Shown here one piece after another: positions 30,291-41,382 of a stretch of DNA of 64,000 bases. The stretch comes from Metabacillus idriensis (GTDB lineage Bacteria; Bacillota; Bacilli; Bacillales; Bacillaceae): assembly GCF_009674765.1 (NCBI RefSeq), contig NZ_WKKF01000002.1, forward strand, positions 1 through 64,000. Direction: 5' to 3'. Below the pieces are notes generated by a model. The model searched no databases and was not told the origin of the DNA. It saw only the letters and a list, made by a program, of their open reading frames with translations. Numbering within the stretch: position 1 is the stretch's first letter; each line of letters begins with the position of its first letter. A program made the position numbers and the translations under genes.

Positions 30291-32270
30291 ATGCCCAGTT
30301 TTTATGAAAAACCGTTTATCAGGTATCCCCTATTTGCCTTAATCGGACTGACCGCGATTGCCATCATCATTGTCTTTTATTATCAATGGATGCTCGGTTT
30401 AGCCTGCGTCTTTCTATTAGGCGGGATCTTATTTCTTTTGAAAATTGCCGATAAAAAGCTTAAAAGTGCGATGGAAACCTACATTTCTACTCTCTCTTAC
30501 CGTTTGAAGCGGGTTGGAGAAGAAGCTTTAATGGAAATGCCAATCGGAATTATGCTATTTAACGAACATTACCATATTGAATGGACAAATCCGTTTCTGA
30601 CATCCTGCTTTCATGAAGACACATTGGTCGGCAGGTCGATGTATGATGTAGCCGAGTCACTGGTACCCCTTGTGAAGCAGGAGGTTGATACGGAAACGAT
30701 TACTCTTCACGAACGGAAGTTTAAAGTCATCATCAAGCGCGAGGAAAGACTGCTGTATTTCTTTGATGTAACGGAGCAGACAGAAATTGAAAAGCAATAT
30801 GAGGATGAGCGCACAGTGCTTGCCCTTATTTTTCTGGATAATTACGATGAAGTCACTCAAGGCCTGGATGATCAGACTAAAAGTACCATTAATAGTCAAG
30901 TAACCTCATTGCTGAATAAATGGGCTACAGACAATGGCATCTTCCTGAAAAGAACGTCATCAGAGCGGTTCATGGCCATTCTCAATGAAAATATTTTAAT
31001 AAAGCTTGAAAAAGGAAAGTTTTCGATTCTTGACGAAGTAAGAGAACAGACGACAGTTCAAAATATATCCCTCACATTGAGCATCGGTATAGGCTCCGGT
31101 GTGCCGTCTCTTACTGAGCTTGGGGATTTGGCTCAATCAAGTCTTGATCTCGCATTAGGACGCGGCGGAGATCAGGTTGCCATTAAGCAGACGAACGGAA
31201 AAGTGAAGTTCTATGGCGGCAAGACGAATCCGATGGAAAAAAGAACGAGAGTGCGTGCAAGAGTTATCTCTCATGCGCTGACTGAAATTATTTCAGAAAG
31301 CGACAAAGTCATTATTATGGGGCATAAATACCCTGATATGGATTCAATAGGCTCAGCCATCGGCATCCTGAAAGTAGCTCAGGTGAACGAAAAAGAAGGC
31401 TTTATTGTTCTTGATCAAAATGAGATTGATACAGGCGTGCAGCGGCTGATTCAGGAAGTAAGGCAGCATTCAGACTTGTGGTCCCGTTTTATAACAAGAG
31501 AAGAAGCTCTGGAAATCTCAACAGATGACACCGTTCTGATTGTTGTGGACACCCATAAGCCTTCACTTGTCATCGATGAAAAGCTGCTGAATAAAGTGGA
31601 CAATGTTGTTGTGATTGATCATCATCGCCGGGGTGAGGAGTTTATAAAGGATCCATTGCTCGTTTATATGGAGCCTTATGCATCTTCTACAGCAGAGCTT
31701 GTGACAGAACTCCTGGAATATCAGACAAAACGTTTGAAAATGAACATGATTGAAGCGACATCCTTGCTCGCGGGCATTATAGTCGATACAAAAAGCTTTA
31801 CTCTCAGAACGGGTTCCCGTACATTTGATGCAGCCTCTTATTTAAGATCTAAAGGCGCTGACACGATTCTCGTGCAAAAATTCATGAGAGAAGATATTGA
31901 TCACTATGTAAAGCGGTCAAAGATCATTCAAAATACCAATATGCTTAAAGATGGCATCGCCATTGCAAAATCAGATGCTGATTCAGAGGACTATTTTGAT
32001 CAGGTCATCATTGCTCAAACAGCAGATACGCTCTTGGCAATGAGCGGTGTGGTGGCGTCATTCGTTCTTGCAAGAAGAAATGAGCACACAATCGGCATCA
32101 GTGCCCGTTCCCTTGGGGATATCAATGTGCAGCTGATCATGGAAGCCTTAGACGGCGGAGGTCACCTCACAAATGCAGCTACACAGCTTGAGCATGTATC
32201 GCTGCTTGAAGCGGAAGAAAGATTAAAACATGCGATTGAAGAGTATTTAGAAGGAGGAACTAAGTCGTGA
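30291..32270 (+). CDS. gdpP: Cyclic-di-AMP phosphodiesterase GdpP
   Basis: 659-residue membrane enzyme that hydrolyses c-di-AMP, controlling potassium/osmotic and wall homeostasis. Order: two membrane helices (about 10-55), a PAS-like domain (about 80-160), a degenerate GGDEF domain (about 170-300, [10 protein letters not shown] in place of GGDEF), then DHH and DHHA1 domains. Catalytic metal ligands are visible in [13 protein letters not shown], the VVDTH segment, VIDHHRRG and the [10 protein letters not shown] of DHHA1. rplI starts inside its stop codon (GTGA). Confidence 0.97.
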   Translation: MPSFYEKPFIRYPLFALIGLTAIAIIIVFYYQWMLGLACVFLLGGILFLLKIADKKLKSAMETYISTLSYRLKRVGEEALMEMPIGIMLFNEHYHIEWTNPFLTSCFHEDTLVGRSMYDVAESLVPLVKQEVDTETITLHERKFKVIIKREERLLYFFDVTEQTEIEKQYEDERTVLALIFLDNYDEVTQGLDDQTKSTINSQVTSLLNKWATDNGIFLKRTSSERFMAILNENILIKLEKGKFSILDEVREQTTVQNISLTLSIGIGSGVPSLTELGDLAQSSLDLALGRGGDQVAIKQTNGKVKFYGGKTNPMEKRTRVRARVISHALTEIISESDKVIIMGHKYPDMDSIGSAIGILKVAQVNEKEGFIVLDQNEIDTGVQRLIQEVRQHSDLWSRFITREEALEISTDDTVLIVVDTHKPSLVIDEKLLNKVDNVVVIDHHRRGEEFIKDPLLVYMEPYASSTAELVTELLEYQTKRLKMNMIEATSLLAGIIVDTKSFTLRTGSRTFDAASYLRSKGADTILVQKFMREDIDHYVKRSKIIQNTNMLKDGIAIAKSDADSEDYFDQVIIAQTADTLLAMSGVVASFVLARRNEHTIGISARSLGDINVQLIMEALDGGGHLTNAATQLEHVSLLEAEERLKHAIEEYLEGGTKS

Positions 32271-32716
32271 AAGTTATTTTCTTGAAAGATGTAAAAGGTA
32301 AAGGGAAAAAAGGGGAAGTTAAAAATGTAGCTGACGGCTACGCACATAACTTTTTAATTAAACAAGGACTTGCGATTGAAGCCAATCAGGCAGAAATAAG
32401 CAAGCTTCAAGGCCAAAAGAAAAAAGAAGAAAAAGAAGCAGCAGCAGAGCTTGCAAAATCTGTGGAGCTAAAAGAAACGCTTGAAAGCTTAACGGTTGAG
32501 CTTAAGGCGAAATCAGGAGAGGGCGGCCGCTTATTCGGATCCATTACAAGCAAGCAAATTGCTGATGAGCTGCTGAAATCCCATGGCCATAAAGTGGATA
32601 AACGTAAAATTGATCTTCCAGATGCAATCCGTGCTCTAGGTTATACAAATGTGCCGGTAAAACTTCATCCGGAAGTAACAGCCACTGTTAAGGTGCATGT
32701 AACAGAACAAAAATAA
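32267..32716 (+). CDS. rplI: 50S ribosomal protein L9
   Basis: 149-residue protein with the N-terminal RNA-binding domain [21 protein letters not shown], a long connecting helix and the C-terminal domain containing [16 protein letters not shown]. Starts with GTG overlapping the gdpP stop by 4 bp, indicating translational coupling. Confidence 0.98.
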   Translation: MKVIFLKDVKGKGKKGEVKNVADGYAHNFLIKQGLAIEANQAEISKLQGQKKKEEKEAAAELAKSVELKETLESLTVELKAKSGEGGRLFGSITSKQIADELLKSHGHKVDKRKIDLPDAIRALGYTNVPVKLHPEVTATVKVHVTEQK

Positions 32717-32724
32717 TCATATTT

Positions 32725-32780
32725 AAAATGTGATGTGTGAATGGATGCTGCTTTTCTTTTCGCAGCATCACATTTTTTCT
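32725..32780 (+). terminator. rplI terminator
   Basis: Two-part stem: inner GATGCTGC/GCAGCATC and outer AAAATGTGATG/CATCACATTTT, then TTTCTTTTT. Confidence 0.85.
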
Positions 32781-32792
32781 TTTTAGAGAAAT

Positions 32793-32868
32793 AGAGCTGC
32801 AGAGCCTTACTCCTCAGTCAGAACGGACTGCCTGAAGGAACTGACCAAGGCGTGCTCAATTTTAATTA
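32793..32868. repeat. GC-rich dispersed repeat copy
   Basis: Contains CTCCTCAGTCAGAACGGACT and a GGCGTGCTC end; the first block matches the element at about 10710 (CTCCTCAGCCAGAACGG). Non-coding. Confidence 0.45.
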
Positions 32869-32892
32869 AATCAAAGAAGGACGGTGATCATC

Positions 32893-34257
32893 ATGAATGA
32901 AATGTTTGATGATCGGATTCCCCCGCAAAATATCGAGGCGGAGCAAGCTGTACTCGGAGCGATTTTTCTAGAACCCGCATCTTTAATCACCGCTTCTGAA
33001 ATTCTGATTCCAGAAGATTTTTACAGAGCATCTCATCAGAAGATTTACAATGTGATGCTGAAGCTTGCGGATAAAGGGGAACCTGTTGATTTAGTAACAG
33101 TAACCTCTGAGCTTGCGGATGCCAATTTATTAGAGGAAATCGGCGGAGTATCTTATTTAAGTGATTTGGCAAATGCGGTCCCGACTGCTGCCAATATCGA
33201 ATATTACGGAAGAATCGTAGAAGAGAAGTCGATTTTGCGGAGATTGATCCGAACAGCTACAACGATTGCTCAAGACGGTTATTCCCGTGAAGATGAAGTG
33301 GATGTTTTATTGAATGAAGCAGAAAAAAACATCATGGAGGTCTCACAGCGGAAAAACGCGGGAGCTTTCCAGAATATTAAAGATGTTCTTGTTCAAACGT
33401 ACGATAACATTGAATTGCTCCACACAAGAAAAGGCGACATTACCGGAATAGCTACGGGCTTTACAGAGCTCGACAGAATGACAGCGGGATTTCAGCGAAA
33501 TGATCTGATTATCGTAGCTGCCCGTCCGTCTGTTGGTAAGACCGCTTTTGCCTTGAATATCGCGCAAAACGTGGCCACGAAAACAGATGAAAACGTCGCG
33601 ATCTTCAGTCTTGAGATGGGGGCAGATCAGCTCGTCATGAGGATGCTTTGTGCAGAAGGCAATATTAATGCCCAGAATTTGCGTACAGGCAACTTAACTC
33701 CGGAAGACTGGGGCAAGCTCACCATGGCGATGGGAAGCTTGTCGGATTCAGGTATATTTATTGATGATACACCAGGTATCCGGGTAAGCGAAATCCGTGC
33801 AAAATGCCGGCGCCTCAAACAGGAAAGCGGTCTTGGCATGATCCTGATCGACTATCTGCAGCTGATTCAGGGAAGCGGACGAAATAAAGATAACCGTCAG
33901 CAGGAAGTATCTGAAATTTCCCGGACACTTAAGTCGCTCGCAAGGGAATTAAAAGTGCCTGTTATCGCCTTATCCCAGCTATCACGCGGAGTTGAGCAGC
34001 GTCAGGACAAGCGTCCTATGATGTCAGATATCCGTGAATCAGGAAGTATCGAGCAGGATGCGGATATTGTTGCTTTCTTATATCGTGATGATTACTACGA
34101 TAAGGAATCCGAAAATAAAAATATCATCGAAATTATCATTGCAAAACAGCGTAACGGTCCAGTCGGTACGGTCAGTCTTGCTTTCGTAAAAGAATACAAT
34201 AAATTCGTTAACCTGGAACGGCGATTTGATGATGCCGGCGTTCCGCCAGGTGCTTAG
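32893..34257 (+). CDS. dnaB: Replicative DNA helicase (DnaB family; DnaC in B. subtilis)
   Basis: 454-residue hexameric helicase at the replication fork. The N-terminal domain begins near PPQNIEAEQAVLGAIFL. The RecA-like domain has Walker A ARPSVGKTAFALN, Walker B LIDYLQLI and the QRNGPVGTV arginine-finger region. The ATG at 32893 gives the same length as the B. subtilis homologue, and an upstream in-frame GTG at 32884 overlaps the ribosome site. Followed by a terminator. Confidence 0.98.
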   Translation: MNEMFDDRIPPQNIEAEQAVLGAIFLEPASLITASEILIPEDFYRASHQKIYNVMLKLADKGEPVDLVTVTSELADANLLEEIGGVSYLSDLANAVPTAANIEYYGRIVEEKSILRRLIRTATTIAQDGYSREDEVDVLLNEAEKNIMEVSQRKNAGAFQNIKDVLVQTYDNIELLHTRKGDITGIATGFTELDRMTAGFQRNDLIIVAARPSVGKTAFALNIAQNVATKTDENVAIFSLEMGADQLVMRMLCAEGNINAQNLRTGNLTPEDWGKLTMAMGSLSDSGIFIDDTPGIRVSEIRAKCRRLKQESGLGMILIDYLQLIQGSGRNKDNRQQEVSEISRTLKSLARELKVPVIALSQLSRGVEQRQDKRPMMSDIRESGSIEQDADIVAFLYRDDYYDKESENKNIIEIIIAKQRNGPVGTVSLAFVKEYNKFVNLERRFDDAGVPPGA

Positions 34258-34284
34258 AGCTGTCGCTGCAGACAGCTTTTTTTT
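34258..34284 (+). terminator. dnaB terminator
   Basis: AGCTGTC - GCTGCA - GACAGCT TTTTTTT directly after the stop. Confidence 0.92.
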
Positions 34285-34557
34285 GTGGAGATAGCTGATG
34301 ATAAGCGATGATGGGGGATTTATTTAGGGGGATATTGCAGTGAATTGAGTTGTAGAGCACTTTTCTCAGTGTTGCGCCCTCATAATGTGCTGCAAACTCG
34401 GTTATGACACACTTTTATAAGAACAGATCTCCATTTGTTGTTATAGCTACAATTGTCAAACGTTCTTCAAAGTACGGCACACATCCTTCCCTCTGGAATG
34501 AAACCCTAAAACGAGGGGAATCTATGTAAAGATGAACAAAATCATTCGCAATTACGA
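34285..34557. other. Long region between dnaB and the purA operators
   Basis: About 270 bp with no convincing gene, RNA or repeat that I can support; the purA regulatory sites begin after it. Confidence 0.5.
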
Positions 34558-34559
34558 TA

Positions 34560-35981
<1,422 letters not shown>

Positions 35982-35990
35982 GCAAAGGAT

Positions 35991-36020
35991 CGAAAGGGGC
36001 TTGCCTCCTTTCGTTTTTTT
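35991..36020 (+). terminator. purA terminator
   Basis: CGAAAGG - loop - CCTTTCG TTTTTTT. Confidence 0.9.
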
Positions 36021-36067
36021 AATAGTAACAGAATTTATAGTTGTTATGCTTCAATGGCAAGTGGAAA

Positions 36068-36263
36068 CGCCCTGCAAAACCGAAAAACGGTATATGGGGT
36101 AAGAAAACGCCCGAATGGTACCCTACAAAACCGAAAAACGATATGGGAGGGTAAGAAAGCGCCCGAATCGTACCCTACAAAACCGAAAAACGATATGGGA
36201 GGGTAAGAAAGCGCCCGAATCGTACCCTACTAAACTGAGAAACGGTAATGGAGGGTAAGAATG
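36068..36263. repeat. 52-bp tandem repeats, about 3.8 copies
   Basis: Three units of exactly 52 bp at 36108-36159, 36160-36211 and 36212-36263, preceded by a partial unit (36068-36107). The first two differ at one base; the outer ones are more diverged. Each unit contains TACCCTAC, AAAACCGAAAAACG and GGGAGGGTAAG, so TACCCT and AGGGTA can pair into a hairpin. No open frame is conserved across units. Confidence 0.9.
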
Positions 36264-36523
36264 CCACGGATCACTTCTCCTAAGGAATGAAAGAAGAGAA
36301 TACCTCGCATTTCCATTGGATTCTTATCTGCCTATCGGATTTGAACAAGGCGCATGCGCTTTACTTAGATTTCAGAGCCGAAAAAGTCTTTTACCAGCAG
36401 ACTTAGGGAATTCGAAGATATTTAGAAAGTGATCGATATAAGTTTCTATTTATTTAAATAGTGACTCTTTCAGTATTTCCTGCCGTACCCCTATAACGAG
36501 TTTCTTTATATTAAATAATTTCC
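36264..36523. other. Unassigned spacer before the tRNA promoter
   Basis: About 260 bp between the 52-bp repeats and the tRNA promoter. No gene, RNA or strong hairpin that I can support; part resembles the tail of the dispersed GC-rich repeats (GGCGCATGCGCTTT). Confidence 0.4.
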
Positions 36524-36552
36524 TTGTATTTCCGCGAATCATGAATTATAAT
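36524..36552 (+). promoter_or_regulatory. tRNA-Phe promoter
   Basis: -35 TTGTAT (36524-36529), 17-bp spacer, perfect -10 TATAAT (36547-36552). It lies about 60 bp upstream of the partial tRNA copy and about 210 bp upstream of the intact tRNA. Confidence 0.75.
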
Positions 36553-36612
36553 AGTAAAGGTCCGGTGTTAAACAACGTTTTACATAACATTGTGAAAAGA
36601 ATACATAAACAT

Positions 36613-36638
36613 GGCTCGGTAGCTCAGTCGGTAGAGCA
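36613..36638 (+). pseudogene. Duplicated 5' half of tRNA-Phe
   Basis: The first 26 nt (acceptor 5' strand, D arm and loop) are identical to the intact tRNA-Phe at 36762, and the identity extends 7 bp upstream (TAAACAT), 33 bp in all. After AGAGCA the sequence diverges, with no anticodon or T arm, so it is not a functional tRNA. It lies between the tRNA promoter and the intact gene. Confidence 0.9.
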
Positions 36639-36761
36639 CGATGGAATAAACTGCGAAGCATTCACATCAGCGCACAAATTGAGCCGCTTCTTGGCTAATC
36701 TTTCTGAGATTTGGGCGAAGGTCCCAAGAACAAAACAACATTATACTACATACTTAAACAT

Positions 36762-36834
36762 GGCTCGGTAGCTCAGTCGGTAGAGCAAAGGACTGAAAAT
36801 CCTTGTGTCGGCGGTTCGATTCCGTCCCGAGCCA
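36762..36834 (+). tRNA. tRNA-Phe (GAA)
   Basis: 73-nt cloverleaf. The acceptor pairs GGCTCGG/CCGAGCC with discriminator A; the D arm is GCTC..GAGC, the anticodon arm GGACTGAAAATCC carries anticodon GAA, and the T arm contains GGTTCGATTCC. The 3' CCA is not encoded. A terminator follows within 10 bp. Confidence 0.98.
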
Positions 36835-36837
36835 CTC

Positions 36838-36878
36838 AAAAAAGACATGATCCTTATAGGATGCATGTCTTTTTATTT
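36838..36878 (+). terminator. tRNA-Phe terminator
   Basis: AAAGACATGATCC / GGATGCATGTCTTT stem followed by TTTTATTTT. Confidence 0.88.
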
Positions 36879-37114
36879 TGTGACTTTTGAGCATGAGAAA
36901 TTCTGCTTATATGGGCATATATTGACAAGAAACAGTAAATTATGTCACCAATAATACAGAAATGTTACATTTTGCAAAATGACTAGGTAATTGTCTGATA
37001 ATATGCTAATTTAATATAGTGGTAAAAAAATAGAATTTTGTCGAAATAGAACTATTTGCTTATAAAATGATAGATAAAGTACTTAGCAGTGGTTAATTGG
37101 GAGGAAATTAAATC

Positions 37115-38569
37115 GTGTTTAAGCGCATAAATGGATTCGTTGGAAACAACGTTCAATATACAAAAAACAGCATAATGAAGAAAGCTTTTTTTAGTTTGGG
37201 ATTTGCCGGAGCACTGTCGTTTGGCATTGGATCTGCATCTGCGGAAGAAAAGCTTGAAACGGTATATCATGTTTATTTAGATGGAGAAAGAATTGGTACA
37301 GTCGACAGTCAGCAGTTAATTGATGACCTTTCAAAGCAGAAAGTTGAAGAGGCCAAAGAGAACTATAAAGATTATCAATTAACGGTTGAAGAAATTGAAA
37401 TAATCCCTGAGCAAATGTTTCGTCCTGTTTCAAACAACGAAGAAACAGTAAATAAGCTGAATGAAGAAATGGATGTTGTAGCAGAAGCTGCATCCATTAA
37501 AGTAGACGATCAAAACGTTGCTTACTTCAAAAACAAAGAAGAAGCTGAAAGTGTATTGAACAAATTTAAAGGCAAATATGTTTCCGAGGACGTTTTAAAG
37601 CAGCTGGATATGATGAAAGATTCCACCGTCCCTCTGCAGCCTCTTAAAGAAAATCAATCACGTATATTAGACGTTTCCTTTTCTGATAAAGTTTCAGTTT
37701 CAGAAGAAAAAGTTTCTCCTGATAAGCTGATTACGGCCGAGGAAGGCTTAAAGCTTCTAGAAAAAGGAACACTTGAAGAGAAAAAACACAAAGTCGATGG
37801 TGCCGATGTCCTCAGTACAGTAGCTGCTGAATATAAACTTACTGTAGAAGAACTTCTTGCACTCAATCCAAGTTTAGAAGATGAAGATGTCATTAAACCT
37901 GGTGACGAACTGAATGTAAAAGAGTATAAACCATTTACAAATGTTCTTGTAAAAGAAGAAGTATCTAAGAAAGAAGCAATTGCCTATGAAACAGAAGTGA
38001 TCGAAGATTCTTCTATGTTCAAAGGCGATAAGAAAACGAAGCAAGAAGGCAAAGACGGTCAAAAGCTGTTAAATTATATTGTTTTTAAAGAAAATGGCAA
38101 TGAAGTGAAACGCGATACAACAAAGGATGAAACACTGACTGAGCCGGTAAAAGAAATTATCGTTAAAGGCACGAAAGTCGTTCCTTCACGCGGTAACGGA
38201 TCTTTAGCATGGCCTGCTGTCGGCGGAACTGTAACAAGCAAGCTTGGAACTCGCTGGGGCAAAATGCATAAAGGAATAGATATCGCAGGTGTAAGTGATC
38301 GTACGATTAAAGCTGCCGATAATGGGAAAATTGTTTATGCAAGAAACTCAGGAGCCTATGGAAACAAAGTCGAGATTGACCACGGCAATGGCATGAAAAC
38401 AGTTTACGCACATCTAAACTCTATTTCTGTCTCTGTAGGTCAAACCGTATCTCAAGGCCAAAAAATCGGTGTAATGGGATCTACTGGACGTTCAACAGGC
38501 GTTCATTTACATTTCGAAGTTTACCAAAATGGAAACTTGAAAAACCCGCTCAATTACTTGAAAAAATAA
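37115..38569 (+). CDS. Secreted M23 peptidoglycan endopeptidase with LysM and G5 domains
   Basis: 484-residue exported cell-wall hydrolase. Order: N-terminal signal region ending ASAEE (about residue 44); a helical region (45-210); a LysM domain (about 215-267, VSTVAAEYKLTVEELLALNP-like); a G5-like domain (about 270-350); and an M23 lytic domain (about 365-480). Zinc ligands are visible as H-x3-D in KGIDI preceded by MH, and as HLHFEV. The GTG start has GGGAGG upstream. A position next to walRK is common in Bacillus, where the Wal system controls such hydrolases; I saw no clear WalR site here. Confidence 0.92.
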   Translation: MFKRINGFVGNNVQYTKNSIMKKAFFSLGFAGALSFGIGSASAEEKLETVYHVYLDGERIGTVDSQQLIDDLSKQKVEEAKENYKDYQLTVEEIEIIPEQMFRPVSNNEETVNKLNEEMDVVAEAASIKVDDQNVAYFKNKEEAESVLNKFKGKYVSEDVLKQLDMMKDSTVPLQPLKENQSRILDVSFSDKVSVSEEKVSPDKLITAEEGLKLLEKGTLEEKKHKVDGADVLSTVAAEYKLTVEELLALNPSLEDEDVIKPGDELNVKEYKPFTNVLVKEEVSKKEAIAYETEVIEDSSMFKGDKKTKQEGKDGQKLLNYIVFKENGNEVKRDTTKDETLTEPVKEIIVKGTKVVPSRGNGSLAWPAVGGTVTSKLGTRWGKMHKGIDIAGVSDRTIKAADNGKIVYARNSGAYGNKVEIDHGNGMKTVYAHLNSISVSVGQTVSQGQKIGVMGSTGRSTGVHLHFEVYQNGNLKNPLNYLKK

Positions 38570-38600
38570 CCTCTAGCTTTGCTAGAGGTTTTCCTTATTT
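38569..38600 (+). terminator. M23 peptidase terminator
   Basis: CCTCTAGC-TTT-GCTAGAGG TTTTCC right after the stop. Confidence 0.88.
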
Positions 38601-38827
38601 CAGCTCGGCAATATGCCGAGTTTTTGTCTTTACTGAATGAAATAATTTTTAGTGGTTAGTTTTCAGTGAGTGCATGATGAACCTCTTTTCACGCTGCAGC
38701 TGTTTCACCGCAGCACATTTAGGAAATAGCTAAAAAGAAATACGCCTTGAAAAGGTGAATCTGTTTAGTAGAAGTGGTAAATTAAGAATAAGGAAAGAAA
38801 CACCTTATGTAAAAGGGGCGATTGGCC

Positions 38828-39532
38828 ATGGAAAAGAAGATCTTAGTTGTTGATGATGAAAAGCCGATTGCAGACATTCTGCAATTTAACTTAAAAAAAG
38901 AAGGCTATGAAGTATTTTGTGCCTACGATGGAAATGAAGCAGTCGAAATGGTAGAAGAAATTCAGCCTGATCTCATCCTTTTAGATATTATGCTCCCGAA
39001 TAAGGACGGAATGGAAGTTTGCCGTGAAGTCCGAAAAAAATATGAAATCCCCATTATCATGCTCACAGCGAAAGATTCTGAAATCGATAAAGTGCTTGGA
39101 CTTGAACTGGGAGCAGATGACTATGTCACAAAGCCTTTCAGCACCAGAGAGCTTTTAGCACGTGTAAAAGCGAATTTAAGAAGATTGCAGGCTCTTCCTC
39201 CAGAACAGCAATCAGATAAAAATGAAATTGAAATCGGCTCATTAACGATTCATCCGGATGCCTATGTCGTCTCTAAACGCGGTGAAACGATTGAACTGAC
39301 TCATCGTGAGTTTGAGCTGCTTCATTATTTAGCTAAACATATTGGACAAGTCATGACGCGTGAACACCTCCTTCAAACCGTTTGGGGCTATGATTATTTT
39401 GGTGACGTCCGGACTGTAGATGTGACCGTGCGCAGACTTAGGGAGAAAATCGAAGATAACCCGAGTCATCCGACATGGATTGTGACACGAAGAGGTGTCG
39501 GGTATTACTTGCGAAACCCTGAACAGGAGTAG
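38828..39532 (+). CDS. walR: Essential response regulator WalR (YycF)
   Basis: 234-residue OmpR/PhoB-type regulator of cell-wall metabolism. The receiver domain has the acidic pocket DDE (9-11), phospho-acceptor Asp53 in LLDIMLP, and K-P in VTKPFS. The winged helix contains [16 protein letters not shown] and VRRLREKIE. The ATG at 38828 is conserved with B. subtilis; an upstream TTG at 38822 is possible. First gene of walRKHIJ-htrA. Confidence 0.98.
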   Translation: MEKKILVVDDEKPIADILQFNLKKEGYEVFCAYDGNEAVEMVEEIQPDLILLDIMLPNKDGMEVCREVRKKYEIPIIMLTAKDSEIDKVLGLELGADDYVTKPFSTRELLARVKANLRRLQALPPEQQSDKNEIEIGSLTIHPDAYVVSKRGETIELTHREFELLHYLAKHIGQVMTREHLLQTVWGYDYFGDVRTVDVTVRRLREKIEDNPSHPTWIVTRRGVGYYLRNPEQE

Positions 39533-39537
39533 GTTTC

Positions 39538-41382
39538 ATGAATAAAGTAGGTTTTTTTAGATCGATCCACTTCAAGTTTGTAATGGTTTATGTGCTCCTG
39601 ATCATGATTGCCATGCAGATCATTGGAGTTTATTTTGTGCAGCAGCTAGAAAGATCTTTAACGGAAAACTTTAATACCTCCATTACACAAAGAATTAATT
39701 TTATTAATTACAGCATTGAACAGGAAATGACGAAAGAACGGACAGAAGATCCATCTGGCACCCTTCCTACGCTTGAGGAAGACATCACAGCTATATTAAA
39801 GGACTTTGCAAAGGATGAAATCCAGGAAATCAGAGTCATTGATAAAAATAGCCGCGTGATTGCTACTTCAGATCCTAATAATAGCGATATTATTGGAAAA
39901 CGGACGACAGAAGTTCTTGTAAAACGGACGCTTGTATTCGAAAAACCGGATGAAAAAGTCTATATAGAACGCGACACAAGCAGGCGTGTATGGGTTTCCT
40001 CAACTCCTATTAAAAATATTGACCAAGAAACCATCGGAGCATTGTATCTTGTAGCTTCGATGGAAGAAGTATTTTCTCAAATGAGGGTTATCAATGGAAT
40101 CTTAGCCACTGGAACCGGTATTTCTTTGGCAATCACAGCAGCGTTAGGTGTTTTTCTTGCGCGTACGATTACTAGGCCAATGTCTGATATGAGAAAGCAG
40201 GCAATTGAGTTATCCAAGGGTAATTTTTCAAGGAAAGTTAGAGTTTACGGCGAGGATGAAATTGGCCAGCTTGCAATTACGTTTAATAATCTGACAGATA
40301 AACTTGAAGAAGCTCAGGCCTCTACTGAAGGAGAACGTAAAAAGCTGGCATCGGTTATTGCGCATATGACGGATGGCGTCATCGCAACGAACCGAACTGG
40401 GGAAGTCATTTTGGTCAATAATCCAGCCTTGGAAATGCTTAACGTTTCACGTGAAACCGTTTATGAGGTGCCGATTACGAAAATACTCGGAATTGAAGAT
40501 GAGTATACGTTTGATAGTTTAATTGAGCAGCAGGACTCCCTTATTTTAGATGCAAGCACTGAGGATAAGCCATACATCCTGAGAGTAAACTTCTCCGTTA
40601 TTCAAAAAGAGCAAAAACGAAATAATGGTCTGATTGCTGTCATTTATGATATTACGGAACAGGAAAAAATTGATGAGGAAAGACGCGAATTTGTAGCTAA
40701 CGTATCTCATGAACTAAGAACGCCGCTTACGACGATGCGAAGCTACCTGGAAGCACTTGCCGATGGAGCCTGGGAAGATAAAGAAATTGCTCCTCAGTTT
40801 TTAAACGTCACTCAAAATGAGACAGAACGGATGATTCGTCTTGTGAATGATTTGCTGCAGCTTTCAAAGCTTGACAGCAAAGATTACCGGATCAATAAAG
40901 AATGGATTAACTTTACTAATTTCTTTAGTCAAATTATTGACCGGTTTGAGATGACTAAGGAACAGCACGTGACCTTCTTGCGTAAGCTCCCAGAGGAAAA
41001 ACTCTATGTGGACATTGATCCCGATAAGATTACACAAGTGCTGGATAATATTATTTCAAATGCTCTCAAATATTCGCCAGAGGGCGGTCTGATTACATTT
41101 AAGGTTGAAGTGCAAGAGGATAAGCTTCAAATCAGCGTGACAGACCAGGGAATGGGAATTCCAAAAGGAACCGAGAACAAAATATTTGAGCGGTTTTACC
41201 GTGTGGACAAAGCGCGGACGAGAAAGCTCGGAGGAACAGGTCTCGGCCTTGCTATCGCAAAAGAGATGATTGGCGCGCATGATGGGAAAATATGGGCAAA
41301 AAGTGTGGAAGGCAAAGGAACAACGATTTTGTTTACTCTTCCATTTACCCGGGATCAAGAGGATGATTGGGATGAATCGTGA
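39538..41382 (+). CDS. walK: Sensor histidine kinase WalK (YycG)
   Basis: 614-residue membrane kinase of the WalRK system. Order: first membrane helix (about 12-32), extracytoplasmic PAS-like domain (to about 180), second helix (about 183-205), HAMP, cytoplasmic PAS (about 260-370), HisKA with the phospho-His in NVSHELRTPL (near residue 390), and HATPase with N, G1 (DQGMGIPK), F and G2 (GGTGLGLAIAK) boxes. It starts 5 bp after walR. A parS site lies within the gene. Confidence 0.98.
   Translation: MNKVGFFRSIHFKFVMVYVLLIMIAMQIIGVYFVQQLERSLTENFNTSITQRINFINYSIEQEMTKERTEDPSGTLPTLEEDITAILKDFAKDEIQEIRVIDKNSRVIATSDPNNSDIIGKRTTEVLVKRTLVFEKPDEKVYIERDTSRRVWVSSTPIKNIDQETIGALYLVASMEEVFSQMRVINGILATGTGISLAITAALGVFLARTITRPMSDMRKQAIELSKGNFSRKVRVYGEDEIGQLAITFNNLTDKLEEAQASTEGERKKLASVIAHMTDGVIATNRTGEVILVNNPALEMLNVSRETVYEVPITKILGIEDEYTFDSLIEQQDSLILDASTEDKPYILRVNFSVIQKEQKRNNGLIAVIYDITEQEKIDEERREFVANVSHELRTPLTTMRSYLEALADGAWEDKEIAPQFLNVTQNETERMIRLVNDLLQLSKLDSKDYRINKEWINFTNFFSQIIDRFEMTKEQHVTFLRKLPEEKLYVDIDPDKITQVLDNIISNALKYSPEGGLITFKVEVQEDKLQISVTDQGMGIPKGTENKIFERFYRVDKARTRKLGGTGLGLAIAKEMIGAHDGKIWAKSVEGKGTTILFTLPFTRDQEDDWDES
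40443..40458. other. parS: Second parS-like site, within walK
   Basis: CGTTTCACGTGAAACC contains the full palindromic core GTTTCACGTGAAAC shared with the parB site; only the two outermost bases depart from the consensus. It lies about 17 kb from the parB copy on the same arm. Confidence 0.85.

Noticed and set aside
36068-36263. 52-bp repeats as a CRISPR array
   Set aside because: Units abut directly with no unique spacers, and no cas genes are present.
36639-36761. T-box or other riboswitch between the tRNA copies
   Set aside because: No T-box motif, no downstream coding gene, and the segment leads into a tRNA rather than a leader of an mRNA.
36541-36771. 76-codon ORF spanning the tRNA region
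   Set aside because: It runs through the promoter, the partial tRNA and into the intact tRNA; the open frame is incidental.
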